DNA from: Sediminibacter sp. Hel_I_10
GTDB lineage: Bacteria > Bacteroidota > Bacteroidia > Flavobacteriales > Flavobacteriaceae
Assembly (NCBI RefSeq): GCF_000688335.1
Contig: NZ_JHZX01000001.1
Location: 2,108,001-2,172,000 of the forward strand
Direction of reading: 5' to 3'
Length of the DNA: 64,000 nucleotides
The first letter of the stretch is position 1. Every line of letters begins with the position of its first letter. Of the stretch, positions 47,523 through 56,392 are shown one piece after another. The notes under the pieces are model-generated. The model had not been told where the DNA came from and did no database searches. It was given only the letters and a program-made list of their open reading frames with translations. A program made the position numbers and the translations under genes.

Positions 47523-48162
47523 CTGGGTTTGGATCTTTTGAAGAAAGTTCTTCAGGTTCGTTGACCTTCATGTTTCGCGTTTTATCCCGTATCATCGCTT
47601 TATAAAATGCAGCTCTGCTCAAGGGTTCGTATTCATCTACTTCACCTAGTAATACTAAAGCTTCGCTGGTTGCTTTTCTATAGCTATACTGAGCTAAATT
47701 TCCTGTTCTTGTGCAAATGGCGTGCACCTTTGTCACATATTCTGCAGTGGCCATAAGGTTAGGCATTGGTCCAAAAGGGTTGCCTTTAAAGTCCATATCT
47801 AGACCAGCAACAATAACACGAACGCCTTTGTTTGCAAGATCATTGCAAACCCTAACGATTTCATCATCAAAAAATTGAGCTTCATCTATACCCACAACGT
47901 CGCAACCATCGGCTAAAATGGGGATATTGGCAGCTGCAGGTACTGGTGTCGATCTAATTTCGTTGGCATCGTGAGAGACCACTAAGTCCTCGTCATATCG
48001 CACGTCTATAGTGGGTTTAAAAATTTCCACTTTTTGACGCGCAAATTTAGCCCGCTTCAGTCTTCGGATCAACTCTTCAGTTTTTCCAGAAAACATAGAG
48101 CCGCAGATGACTTCGATCCATCCAAATTGTTCTTTGTGATTTACTGTATTTTCGAGAAACAT
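47515..48162 (-). CDS. tdk: thymidine kinase
   Basis: Salvages thymidine to dTMP. The 215-residue type II kinase has the P-loop [18 protein letters not shown], a DEAQFF Walker B/DExQ site and [12 protein letters not shown] lasso, plus a [12 protein letters not shown] end. One of the usual four zinc cysteines is visible in HAICTRTG; the other canonical positions do not carry Cys, suggesting a zinc-poor variant. Divergent from the 48268 gene. Confidence 0.94.
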   Translation of the reverse strand: MFLENTVNHKEQFGWIEVICGSMFSGKTEELIRRLKRAKFARQKVEIFKPTIDVRYDEDLVVSHDANEIRSTPVPAAANIPILADGCDVVGIDEAQFFDDEIVRVCNDLANKGVRVIVAGLDMDFKGNPFGPMPNLMATAEYVTKVHAICTRTGNLAQYSYRKATSEALVLLGEVDEYEPLSRAAFYKAMIRDKTRNMKVNEPEELSSKDPNPDA

Positions 48163-48267
48163 TTTGTAATTTTAACACTAAAACAGGGCGTAAATCCGTT
48201 TCGCATAAAGGTGGCGCAAATTTATCAAAAATCAAAAACCTAGCTCGTTTTAAAAACATAAAAAGTT

Positions 48268-49008
48268 ATGAAGAAGAAGTTGGAATCAGAACTCATAAGC
48301 ATCGCACATCGTATTTTGCAGCTCAAAAACAAGGAAGATGTTATTAAGATGCACGCTGAAGTAGCTGCATTATATGAGACTTTGAGTGTCTTAAAGTTCG
48401 CAAATGAAAATTTTGAAGGCAGTTTGCCAACCATCGGGAATGACTCCTCATTTTTTGACATGCTCGATACGGCCTTTAATAATAAGGTTAGCGACAATAT
48501 TGAAGTCGAGGATAAGATTTATGTGAACATGGATGAGAAAGAGGATGACAACATCTATGAGCCAGTGATGGAGAAAATAAAAGATATGTTTGCTCAAATG
48601 CCCCAAGAAAGTGAGGAAATTGATGAGATGATCCAAAAGGCAACATCTAAAGCGCCTTCCACTACACATACGCTCGAGGACATTACGGCAGGTTTTGAAG
48701 AAGTGCCTGTTTTTGAGCCCATTTCAGATGCTAAAGCGAATGAAAATTTTAGAAAATCCTTAAATGATAAGCTTAAAAATGGCGGACTCAATATAGGTCT
48801 CAACGATAAATTAGCGTTTATAAAACACTTATTTAATGGTAAGATCGAGGATTACGAGCGTGTTTTATCTCAGTTAAATACCACGAGTACATTTGAAGAG
48901 GCATCTCATTTAATTCAAGATATCGTAAAGCCAGATTATAATAACTGGAAAGGAAAAGAAGAGTTTGAAGATCGTTTTATGAACATTGTGGAAGGTAAAT
49001 TTGTGTAA
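48268..49008 (+). CDS. conserved hypothetical protein upstream of rsmI
   Basis: 246 residues, acidic and helical, without signal or membrane segments. The N-terminus (ISIAHRILQLKNKEDVIKMHAEVAALYETLSVLKFA) looks like a coiled-coil region; the C-terminus (INIGLNDKLAFIKHLFNGKIEDYERV-type text) is also helical. I recognise the combination as a flavobacterial conserved protein but cannot name a function. The stop and rsmI start overlap, indicating one operon. Confidence 0.75.
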   Translation: MKKKLESELISIAHRILQLKNKEDVIKMHAEVAALYETLSVLKFANENFEGSLPTIGNDSSFFDMLDTAFNNKVSDNIEVEDKIYVNMDEKEDDNIYEPVMEKIKDMFAQMPQESEEIDEMIQKATSKAPSTTHTLEDITAGFEEVPVFEPISDAKANENFRKSLNDKLKNGGLNIGLNDKLAFIKHLFNGKIEDYERVLSQLNTTSTFEEASHLIQDIVKPDYNNWKGKEEFEDRFMNIVEGKFV

Positions 49009-49682
49009 TGGCCAAACTCTACATTGTACCGACGCCTATCGGAAATTTAAAAGACATGACCTTTCGTGCCGTTGAAATTCTAAAGGAAGTCGATTTGATT
49101 TTAGCTGAAGATACGCGCACTAGCGGAAAACTTCTCAAACATTACGAAATTGGAACGCAGATGCACAGTCACCACATGCATAACGAACACCGTATGGTAG
49201 ATAATCTTGTGCAAAAAATAGCTAACGGGATGACTATTGCCTTGATAAGTGATGCCGGTACTCCTGCCATTTCAGATCCTGGATATTTATTGACGAGAGC
49301 TTGTGTTGAGCATAACATAGAAGTAGAATGTTTACCCGGAGCTACCGCATTTGTGCCAGCCTTGGTCAATTCTGGATTGCCCAACGATAAATTTGTGTTT
49401 GAAGGATTTTTACCTGTAAAAAAGGGAAGGCAAACCCGATTATTATTACTTGCCGAAGAGCCTAGAACGATTATTTTTTACGAGAGTCCGCACAAGTTGA
49501 TTAAAACACTAACTCACTTTTGCGAGTATTTTGGAGAAGATCGGCCACTTTCAGTATCTCGAGAGCTCACCAAACTTTATGAAGAAAACATCAGAGGGAC
49601 CGCAAAAGAAGTCTTAGAGCATTACACCAATAAGCCACCAAAAGGAGAAATTGTCATTATAGTTGGCGGTAAAAAGGGATAG
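49008..49682 (+). CDS. rsmI: 16S rRNA (cytidine(1402)-2'-O)-methyltransferase
   Basis: 224 residues of the tetrapyrrole-methylase-fold family. Landmarks are LYIVPTPIGNLKDMTFRAVEIL, LAEDTRTSGKLLKHYEI, ALISDAGTPAISDPGYLL and GATAFVPALVNSGLP. The chain is shorter than E. coli RsmI (286) because the C-terminal extension is missing, common in Bacteroidota. It methylates the decoding-centre cytidine. Confidence 0.93.
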   Translation: MAKLYIVPTPIGNLKDMTFRAVEILKEVDLILAEDTRTSGKLLKHYEIGTQMHSHHMHNEHRMVDNLVQKIANGMTIALISDAGTPAISDPGYLLTRACVEHNIEVECLPGATAFVPALVNSGLPNDKFVFEGFLPVKKGRQTRLLLLAEEPRTIIFYESPHKLIKTLTHFCEYFGEDRPLSVSRELTKLYEENIRGTAKEVLEHYTNKPPKGEIVIIVGGKKG

Positions 49683-49754
49683 GAAAATTCTATATAGTCA
49701 GTAGTTTTACCAAAAGCGTTATCTTCTAGTCGAGATATCTTTTAAATTTCAGCT

Positions 49755-51116
49755 ATGAAACCAAAACACTATGACGTCTTTATAATTGGAAGTGGAATTG
49801 CGGGTCAAACTGCAGCAAAAGCTTGTGCCCAATCTGGGATGAGCGTTGCTATAGCCGATAAAAGAGAGTATGGAGGCACATGCGCCATACGAGGTTGTGA
49901 CCCAAAGAAGGTCATGCTTCAATTTGCCGACTTGATGCAACATGCCAAACAATTAAAGAACTTGGGAGTTGCCGAAACCCCAAAAATTGATTGGAAAGCC
50001 GTTCAACAATTTAAGTCCCAATTCACGGATGCCGTTCCTATTTCCACAGAAAAAAATCTTTCAGAGTTGGGTATTGATCTCTATCACCAATCGCCTAAAT
50101 TTATTAGTTCTTCAGAAATAGAGGTTGAAGGTAAGACGATTTCCGCAGAAAAATTTGTGATTGCTACAGGTTATGTGCCACGAACGTTACGATTTGAAGG
50201 CGCGGAGTTCTTGCAAAACAGTGATGATATTTTAAACTTGGCGGAGCTTCCAGAGTCGGCAACATTTATTGGTGCCGGATATGTTGGGATGGAGTTTGGT
50301 TATATGCTGGCTTCCTTAGGTTGTAAGGTGACTATTATTGAGAGAGGCGATCGTTCTTTATCAGCTTTTGACGCCTATTTAGTGCATATGGCAGAAAAGA
50401 GCTTAGCCGCTATTGGTGTAGACTTTATTTTTAATGCAGAGACGATTTCCGTAGAACTTTTGAATAAAAACCATAGGGTAACCTATAGACAAAGTGGAAA
50501 AGAACATACTTTAAAAACACGCGTAGTCTACAATACCTCTGGACGCGTGCCCGCAATAGATTTATTGGATTTAGATAAGGCTAACATTAAGGCAGATGAA
50601 ACCGGAATTCATGTCAACGATTTTATGCAAAGTGAGAGTAATCCAAACGTTTATGCTTGTGGTGATGTGTCAAATAAGTCACTCCCTTTAACGCCACTCT
50701 CAGGCTTACAAGGCTTTATTGCTGGGCATAATTTGATCCACGGAAATGAGAAAAGTTTTGAACATCCGTTAGTGCCTTCTATTGTATTTACGCATCCTAA
50801 TTTAGCGAGTGTAGGTTGTTCTGAAGCCGAAGCAACATCAAGATATAAAAGCATTAAAATCTTTAAGGGAGATGCCTCTTCTTGGTACAATGCCAAAAAG
50901 AATCATACAGATACCTATGCTTATAAAATTTTGGTCAATGAGCGTACAGACCAAATTGTTGGCGCACACTTGTTGAGTGACGGTGCAAACGAAAGCATCA
51001 ATAGTTTAGCATTAGCGATGCAAAATGAAATGACAGTAGCAGCGTTTAAGAAAATGATTTTTACTTACCCTTCCTATACAAATGATTTAAAGAGTATGCT
51101 TAAGAACTTAGATTAA
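49755..51116 (+). CDS. pyridine nucleotide-disulfide oxidoreductase, Lpd/GR-like
   Basis: 453 residues. FAD Rossmann motif (DVFIIGSGIAGQTAAKACAQSG), redox-active cysteines 43 and 48 (GTCAIRGCDP), second dinucleotide motif ATFIGAGYVGMEFGYMLASLG and the FAD motif VYACGDVS. The C-terminal interface lacks the HPTxxE active-site dyad of dihydrolipoamide dehydrogenase (it reads FTYPSYTND), so the substrate is probably not lipoamide. Overlaps the UDG-like gene by one base. Confidence 0.88.
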   Translation: MKPKHYDVFIIGSGIAGQTAAKACAQSGMSVAIADKREYGGTCAIRGCDPKKVMLQFADLMQHAKQLKNLGVAETPKIDWKAVQQFKSQFTDAVPISTEKNLSELGIDLYHQSPKFISSSEIEVEGKTISAEKFVIATGYVPRTLRFEGAEFLQNSDDILNLAELPESATFIGAGYVGMEFGYMLASLGCKVTIIERGDRSLSAFDAYLVHMAEKSLAAIGVDFIFNAETISVELLNKNHRVTYRQSGKEHTLKTRVVYNTSGRVPAIDLLDLDKANIKADETGIHVNDFMQSESNPNVYACGDVSNKSLPLTPLSGLQGFIAGHNLIHGNEKSFEHPLVPSIVFTHPNLASVGCSEAEATSRYKSIKIFKGDASSWYNAKKNHTDTYAYKILVNERTDQIVGAHLLSDGANESINSLALAMQNEMTVAAFKKMIFTYPSYTNDLKSMLKNLD

Positions 51117-51694
51117 TGCAGGATTTACTTCATGACATTAGGCAATGCCGTATTTGCGAAAGTCATTTGCCACTAGGTCCAAAACCTATTGTTGAGGCAG
51201 ACTCAAAATCTAAAATTGTTTTATTAAGTCAGGCACCTGGGCGCGTGGCTCATCAATCGGGCATCGCATGGGATGATGCTGGAGGAAAGCGTCTTCGAGA
51301 ATGGCTTGGTGTTTCTTGGGACACGTTTTACAATCCAACAAATTTCGCCATTATGCCCATGGGATTTTGTTATCCGGGAAAAGGCAAAAGTGGTGATTTG
51401 CCACCAAGGCCAGAATGCGCACCCCAATGGCACAACCCACTATGGAAGCAACTAGAACAGGTAGAGCTCATTATCTTGATTGGCATGTATGCGCAAAAGC
51501 AGTATTTAAAGAAGGATGCTAAACGCACTTTGACAGATAACGTGGCGCATTACAAAGATTATTTGCCAAAATATTTTCCGTTGCCGCATCCAAGCCCTAG
51601 AAATCGATTTTGGTTGAGTAAAAATCCATGGTTTGAGGCTCAGGTTTTAGATGACTTGAAAACGCAAGTTCACAAATTAATTGCGCCAAATTAG
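51116..51694 (+). CDS. uracil-DNA glycosylase superfamily protein
   Basis: 192 residues with the first motif IVLLSQAPGRVAHQSGI, matching GxxPG, and the second LPHPSPRNRFW. The single CxxC pair near the start (CRICESHLP) resembles an incomplete iron-sulfur or zinc site of family-4-like enzymes. Likely removes uracil or a related base from DNA or serves a related hydrolase role. The catalytic acid is not certain. Confidence 0.75.
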   Translation: MQDLLHDIRQCRICESHLPLGPKPIVEADSKSKIVLLSQAPGRVAHQSGIAWDDAGGKRLREWLGVSWDTFYNPTNFAIMPMGFCYPGKGKSGDLPPRPECAPQWHNPLWKQLEQVELIILIGMYAQKQYLKKDAKRTLTDNVAHYKDYLPKYFPLPHPSPRNRFWLSKNPWFEAQVLDDLKTQVHKLIAPN

Positions 51695-51716
51695 GGGTTA
51701 AGTTAATGGCCTGTAC

Positions 51717-52484
51717 TTATTGTCTTGTAAAATAAGAGGTATATTTTAAAGCCGCTTCTGGGTTCTCTTTAATATTAACTCGTTTTATCTCGTCGCCTTT
51801 ATCATCAAGCTCAATAATAAAACGGTCGTCATTTTCGGTTTTCATTCGTATAAAAAGTTCTAAATCACCATTTTGATCAAAGAATTTTATGGCATTATAA
51901 TCATCGTAGTTAGAGGTGATTTCTTCAACAGCTATTTTTCCGTTTTGAATTTTTTGTTGGTGTGTTCTATTGTCTTGTTCAAAGCTTTGAGACACTATGG
52001 TTCCAATAATATCGTAAGATGTAGACTCAACGATATGGCCATCTTCTATTTTAGATAGAGTTTGTAACTGGCCACTTTCGAAAAATTCTTCTGTGGGACC
52101 TACAAGGATATCATTACTATAAAATGTCTTTTTTTGAAGTTTTCCAGAAGGATAGTATGAGCGGTATTCCCCCTGTCTTTTACCATTGACGTAGTTGGTT
52201 TTTGAATAGATCTCATTATTGTTATGAAAGGCAAGGCTTTCTCCGTTTAAAATGCCTTTGTCAACATTAAATTCCTCTGCTTTGCCAAACTCATTACTAA
52301 TCACGTAGTAGCCGTCCATTATAGCGTCAGATTCGTTCAGTCTATGAATAAAAATACCGTTATAAGAATCTATGTAATAGCCATTTCGTTCAAGAAAGGT
52401 ATAACTCAAATCTTCTTTTTTTTGAGTTTTGTTACAAGAAAGGAATAGACATCCTAACGTCATCATTGTAAGTAAAAGTCTCAT
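51717..52484 (-). CDS. MORN-repeat-like lipoprotein
   Basis: 255 residues: lipobox (LLTMMTLGCLFLSC) then repeats of the MORN/toxin-antitoxin-YwqK type (KTNYVNGKRQGEYRSYYPSGKLQKKTFYSNDILVGPTEEFFESGQL). Likely a lipid-anchored periplasmic protein of unknown job. Monocistronic on the minus strand. Confidence 0.75.
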   Translation of the reverse strand: MRLLLTMMTLGCLFLSCNKTQKKEDLSYTFLERNGYYIDSYNGIFIHRLNESDAIMDGYYVISNEFGKAEEFNVDKGILNGESLAFHNNNEIYSKTNYVNGKRQGEYRSYYPSGKLQKKTFYSNDILVGPTEEFFESGQLQTLSKIEDGHIVESTSYDIIGTIVSQSFEQDNRTHQQKIQNGKIAVEEITSNYDDYNAIKFFDQNGDLELFIRMKTENDDRFIIELDDKGDEIKRVNIKENPEAALKYTSYFTRQ

Positions 52485-52518
52485 AAATAAGGTAGGTTAT
52501 TAGTGTTGGTTTGACGAT

Positions 52519-53044
52519 TCAATTTAAAAAATTATTCTCTTTTTTTAGTTTTTGTTCTTCCAAAGAGGCGATGAGTCCATATATTAAAAAGGCAACAGCA
52601 ACAAATTTCCAAATAATACCATTGTAAAAATAGTTAGGATTTAATGGATAGAGTATTACATAATAAACCAAGAGAAGGGCTAAAGCTAGACTTATAAAAA
52701 TAAGCGGTTTTGTTTTTGACAAAAATCCAAAGACTATAAAAACACTTCCTAGAACCAAGTAAAAAGCATAGGATGTTGCGTCGTAACCGTTTCTATATGC
52801 TAAAAAACTATTAAGTATTTGAAAAGTGCCTATAATGTATAAAATGATCGCGACCTTCCCTTGTGAGACTTTTGCATCATCAATTTTAGATTTGTTGGCA
52901 ATTTGTCTCCCTATAAAAATAGCTTTTTCCTTATCGGTACCAGAAACAGGAAACCCACAGTAGGTGCATTTAAACTTAATTTGTGAAATTTCAGATTTAC
53001 AATTTGGGCAGACTTGATTTTTTTGGGCAGACTTGATTTTCCAT
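52519..53044 (-). pseudogene. zinc-ribbon membrane protein gene, frameshifted by a 19-bp tandem duplication
   Basis: The ancestral gene would start at the ATG at 53044 (MENQVCPNCK...) with a zinc ribbon CPNCKSEISQIKFKCTYCGFP, then a linker and two to three membrane helices in the remaining 110 residues. A perfect 19-base tandem duplication (53003-53040) sits right after the start, so the ATG frame ends at a stop within 16 codons while the body lies in another frame, which contains no ATG at all. The only short open frames start at weak TTG codons such as 52758. The intact part covers 52519-53000. Function is lost unless expression uses frameshifting at the A run. Confidence 0.75.
53003..53040. 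repeat. perfect 19-bp tandem duplication
   Basis: TTTGGGCAGACTTGATTTT occurs twice back to back at 53003-53021 and 53022-53040 with no mismatch. Nineteen is not a multiple of three, so the gene on the minus strand is shifted. Confidence 0.95.
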
Positions 53045-53046
53045 AA

Positions 53047-53649
53047 TCAATAGCTTGAACCATCATGTTTACCAACCTCAAACCCATGTTTGCCTAAATA
53101 GTGGTGTCCACTTTCAATAGCGCCTGGTTCCATATCGGTACCCATAGAATCATTCCAACGGTTGAGATATCCAAATAATGAGATGACTCCCAGCATCTCT
53201 ACAATTTCGCCTTCATCCCAATGCTCATAAAGTCGGTCTTTAATTTCGGCATTTACGCCATTAGGAACTTGTGAAGCCGCTAAACTAAAATCTAGTGCAG
53301 CCCGCTCGGCCGGAGAAAATGCAGCATGTGTTCTATAGTCCCAAATATGGTCTAACTGTTCTTGGTTTGCACCATAGCGCTCTGCGGCACGTATGGCATG
53401 AGCTTGGCAATAGCGGCAACCTATGGCATTACTGCTTACCCAAGCGATCATTCGTTTTAAAGCAGAGGTTACCCGGCCTTCATTGGCCATAACTGCTTTA
53501 TTCAAATTGATAAATGCTTTAGAAATCGCTGGTCGGCGTTGCATGGTCAATACCGAATTTGGACAAAACCCAAGCGTCTCATTGAAAAACGTTGCAAGTT
53601 CTTTTGTTTCTGGATCATGTGCTGCACTTAAAGGAGGTACTAATGCCAT
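53047..53649 (-). CDS. carboxymuconolactone decarboxylase/AhpD-like peroxidase-related protein
   Basis: 200 residues from the ATG at 53649 (MALVPPLSAAHDPETKELA); an ATG at 53691 adds 14 hydrophobic residues and is less likely. The CxxC redox pair in IGCRYCQAHAIRA with following His is the AhpD signature. Family members act as alkyl-hydroperoxide-reductase partners or unknown redox enzymes. The C-terminal half (LFGYLNRWNDSMGTDME) resembles peroxidase-related AhpD proteins. It lies downstream of and apart from the OsmC gene, in the opposite direction. Confidence 0.82.
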   Translation of the reverse strand: MALVPPLSAAHDPETKELATFFNETLGFCPNSVLTMQRRPAISKAFINLNKAVMANEGRVTSALKRMIAWVSSNAIGCRYCQAHAIRAAERYGANQEQLDHIWDYRTHAAFSPAERAALDFSLAASQVPNGVNAEIKDRLYEHWDEGEIVEMLGVISLFGYLNRWNDSMGTDMEPGAIESGHHYLGKHGFEVGKHDGSSY

Positions 53650-53705
53650 AATGATTGGTTTTATTACTAATTTTATCACAACAAGAAACAAAAAATTAAA
53701 TAAAC

Positions 53706-54125
53706 ATGTCTGATAAAGTCGTTACACATTGGAAGGGAGCCCTTCAATTTGAATCTGATAACCCATCAGGGAAAATGCTCATGATGGATGCCTCTTCAGA
53801 AAGTGGCGGATACAATTCTGGTTTAAGACCAAAGGCGATGATGTTATCGTCATTAGCAGGTTGCTCTGGGTTAGATGTGGTCGCTATATTGAAGAAAATG
53901 AAGGTGAAAGTATCTGACTTTAGAATTGATACTTACGGAGAACTTACCGATGAGCACCCTAAATATTACCATGCGGTTTCTGTAGAATATCATTTTTATG
54001 GTTTTGAGCTAGACCAAGAAAAAATTGAAAAAGCGGTGAATCTTTCTGTAGATAAATACTGTGGTGTTATGGAGATGTTTCGGCAATTTGCTAAAGTCAC
54101 CACATCCATTCACTATCATAGCTAG
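53706..54125 (+). CDS. OsmC family peroxiredoxin-like protein
   Basis: 139 residues with the two redox cysteines in SLAGCSGLDVV and SVDKYCGVMEM, the catalytic pair of OsmC/Ohr hydroperoxide reductases. It faces away from the AhpD-like gene across 56 bases, so both redox genes share a divergent promoter region. Confidence 0.88.
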   Translation: MSDKVVTHWKGALQFESDNPSGKMLMMDASSESGGYNSGLRPKAMMLSSLAGCSGLDVVAILKKMKVKVSDFRIDTYGELTDEHPKYYHAVSVEYHFYGFELDQEKIEKAVNLSVDKYCGVMEMFRQFAKVTTSIHYHS

Positions 54126-54143
54126 TAGCGGAGGTAGCTGTAT

Positions 54144-55253
54144 TTAGAAGCCAAATTTTAGCTGTACACTCACGGGTTGCTCTTTCTCTTTGGAAACTTT
54201 AGCTTCCTGTGAGGTATTTAAGTTAGAAAGCGAGATGCCCAAAAGCCTCACTGAATTGTCCAGTGTTTCTTGATACAACAAATCTTTTGAGGTCTCAAGG
54301 ATCACGCTCTTATCAGAAATAAAATAGGGAAGTGTCTTACTTCGGGTCTGTAAGGTGAAATCACTGTACTTGATTTTAAGGGTGATGGTTTTTCCAGCCA
54401 CGTCATTTTTCCGAAGTCTTTTGGCAACTTCTTCAGCAATTTGTTCAAGCTTTTCGAGCATGAATATTTCCGAAGAGAGGTTTTCGCTAAAGGTACGTTC
54501 AGCAGCAAGGGATTTTCTGATTCTATTGGGCTTAACCTCACTATTGTGAATGCCTCGTACTACGTTGTAATAAAAGAGACCAGACTTTCCGAAGTTATCT
54601 TCTAGGTATTCAAGAGTTTTGCTTTTAAGATCTTGGCCGGTAAAAATCCCTTTTTGATACATTTTTTCTGCAGTTACCTTACCAACACCATAAAACTTTC
54701 TAATATCCAATTGCTCCAGAAATTCAAGAACCTCTTCTGGATTTACTGTTTTTTGTCCGTTAGGCTTGTTGTAATCGCTAGCCACTTTTGCAATAAATTT
54801 ATTGATTGAGATGCCCGCGGAAGCCGTCAAACCAACATCATCTAAAATACGCTGTCGAATTTCTTTTGCAATGAGTGAAGCGCTAGGGTTGCCTTTTTTG
54901 TTCTCGGTAACATCGAGATAGGCTTCATCTAGAGAAAGGGGCTCTACCAAATCGGTATAATCGTGAAAAATGGCGCGTACTTGTTTTGAAATCTCACGAT
55001 AACGGTCAAAATCACTTTTAACAAAAATAAGATGCGGGCATAATTTTATGGCCAATCTGCCAGACATGGCGCTTTTAACACCAAATTTTCGCGCCTCATA
55101 ACTTGCCGCGCTTATGACGCCACGAGAGCCGCCGCCGCCCACAGCAATGGCTTTACCAATAAGTTCGGGGTTATCCATTTGCGCTACAGAAGCGTAGAAC
55201 GCATCCATATCGACATGAATTATTTTTCTTATTGGTAAAGTGTTTAACATCAT
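54144..55253 (-). CDS. dinB: DNA polymerase IV
   Basis: Y-family translesion polymerase. In the 369-residue chain the palm motifs are IIHVDMDAFYASVAQ (metal aspartates) and EPLSLDEAYLDVTE. A thumb/HhH region follows (KFYGVGKVTAEKMYQKGIF) and a little-finger domain (VKPNRIRKSLAAERTF ... ITLKIKYSDFTLQTRS). It ends in QLKFGF, a possible sliding-clamp contact. The start is 55253 or the next ATG at 55250. Confidence 0.94.
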   Translation of the reverse strand: MMLNTLPIRKIIHVDMDAFYASVAQMDNPELIGKAIAVGGGGSRGVISAASYEARKFGVKSAMSGRLAIKLCPHLIFVKSDFDRYREISKQVRAIFHDYTDLVEPLSLDEAYLDVTENKKGNPSASLIAKEIRQRILDDVGLTASAGISINKFIAKVASDYNKPNGQKTVNPEEVLEFLEQLDIRKFYGVGKVTAEKMYQKGIFTGQDLKSKTLEYLEDNFGKSGLFYYNVVRGIHNSEVKPNRIRKSLAAERTFSENLSSEIFMLEKLEQIAEEVAKRLRKNDVAGKTITLKIKYSDFTLQTRSKTLPYFISDKSVILETSKDLLYQETLDNSVRLLGISLSNLNTSQEAKVSKEKEQPVSVQLKFGF

Positions 55254-55368
55254 GTAAATTTAGGCATTATATGTTTTTTTAATAGCGAATCTTTCCGAAG
55301 TAAATAACGACGGCATTATCAAAAAAAGGGATTGTACTATACATCATTTTCTCAATAATTATAAACTC

Positions 55369-55842
55369 ATGGCTATAGAAATAGAACGTAAATTTTTAGT
55401 GAAATCGGATGCTTTTAAATCTGAATCCCATCAAAACACAAGAATCGTTCAAGGTTTTTTAAATACCAATCCAGAGCGTACGGTAAGAGTAAGACTTCGA
55501 GGAGAAAAAGGTTATCTCACGGTAAAGGGCAAGTCTTCTGAGGCGGGGCTATCTCGATTTGAATGGGAAATTGAAATTTCTAAGTCAGAGGCAGAAGCAC
55601 TTTTAAACATTTGTGAAAAGGGGACCATAGATAAAATCAGATATGAGGTTACAGCAGGGAAGCATATTTTTGAGGTAGATGCATTTTTTGGAGAGAATGA
55701 GGGCTTAATTGTGGCTGAAGTAGAACTTAATCACGAAGATGAGGTTTTTGAAAAACCATCTTGGCTAGGTGATGAGGTTACCGGAGATAAGCGGTATTAT
55801 AACTCCCAACTGAGTCAGTACCCTTTTAAAAATTGGGTATAA
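55369..55842 (+). CDS. CYTH-domain protein
   Basis: 157 residues starting with the ExExK signature (IEIERKFLV), followed by the charged TVRVRLRG and KGYLTVKG strands of the triphosphate tunnel fold, and the EFEWEI-like RFEWEIEI. Members hydrolyse tripolyphosphate or related triphosphates. Length is that of stand-alone bacterial CYTH proteins. Confidence 0.88.
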   Translation: MAIEIERKFLVKSDAFKSESHQNTRIVQGFLNTNPERTVRVRLRGEKGYLTVKGKSSEAGLSRFEWEIEISKSEAEALLNICEKGTIDKIRYEVTAGKHIFEVDAFFGENEGLIVAEVELNHEDEVFEKPSWLGDEVTGDKRYYNSQLSQYPFKNWV

Positions 55843-55845
55843 AAA

Positions 55846-55868
55846 AAACCGTCTTTTAGAGACGGTTT
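55846..55868. terminator. bidirectional terminator between CYTH and HMA genes
   Basis: AAACCGTCT and AGACGGTTT pair over 9 bp; A and T runs flank both sides. Confidence 0.8.
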
Positions 55869-55890
55869 CTGTTTGGTTTTTAGACTAAAC

Positions 55891-56301
55891 TTATTCTTTT
55901 TCTTCAGCAACTTTCTCTGTAAAGGTATCTACAGTATGCATGTCTTTTACTTTATAGGTGTCACCAGCTTTAGCAACGGCTTCTTCTAAAGAGTTTGGCG
56001 TTACTACGGCCTCATCATATTCTACCATTGCTAGTTCTCTTTCAAAATCTACTTTAGCAGATTTAACACCGTCCATTTTAGCCATCTTTTTTTCAATGGT
56101 TTTTGCACAGCCCATAGCACAGGTCATGCCTTCTATTTTGAATTCGGCCTTTGCATAGGTTGCATTAGGATCTAGTTTTTTGGTGGTTTCGTTACTCGTT
56201 TTGGTATCAACCGTCTTAACTTCTGGCTCTGGATTATTTTTACAAGCTACTGCGCTAATCAGTATTACGGCGACAGCGAGTATATGTTTTATAGTTTTCA
56301 T
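55891..56301 (-). CDS. heavy-metal-associated (HMA) domain lipoprotein
   Basis: 136 residues: lipobox (AVILISAVACKNN), spacer, then an HMA fold at about 50-120 with a modified metal motif GMTCAMGCAKTIEKKM, spacing Cys-x3-Cys rather than Cys-x2-Cys. Probably a periplasmic copper or related metal binder. Ends convergent with the CYTH gene. Confidence 0.85.
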   Translation of the reverse strand: MKTIKHILAVAVILISAVACKNNPEPEVKTVDTKTSNETTKKLDPNATYAKAEFKIEGMTCAMGCAKTIEKKMAKMDGVKSAKVDFERELAMVEYDEAVVTPNSLEEAVAKAGDTYKVKDMHTVDTFTEKVAEEKE

Positions 56302-56392
56302 AATGTGTATATAGATTGGATTTCAAAAGTAATAATTATTGCCCTCTCATGCTTCTAAATTAACGAACTTTGTGAATTACTTAAGAATCCTT

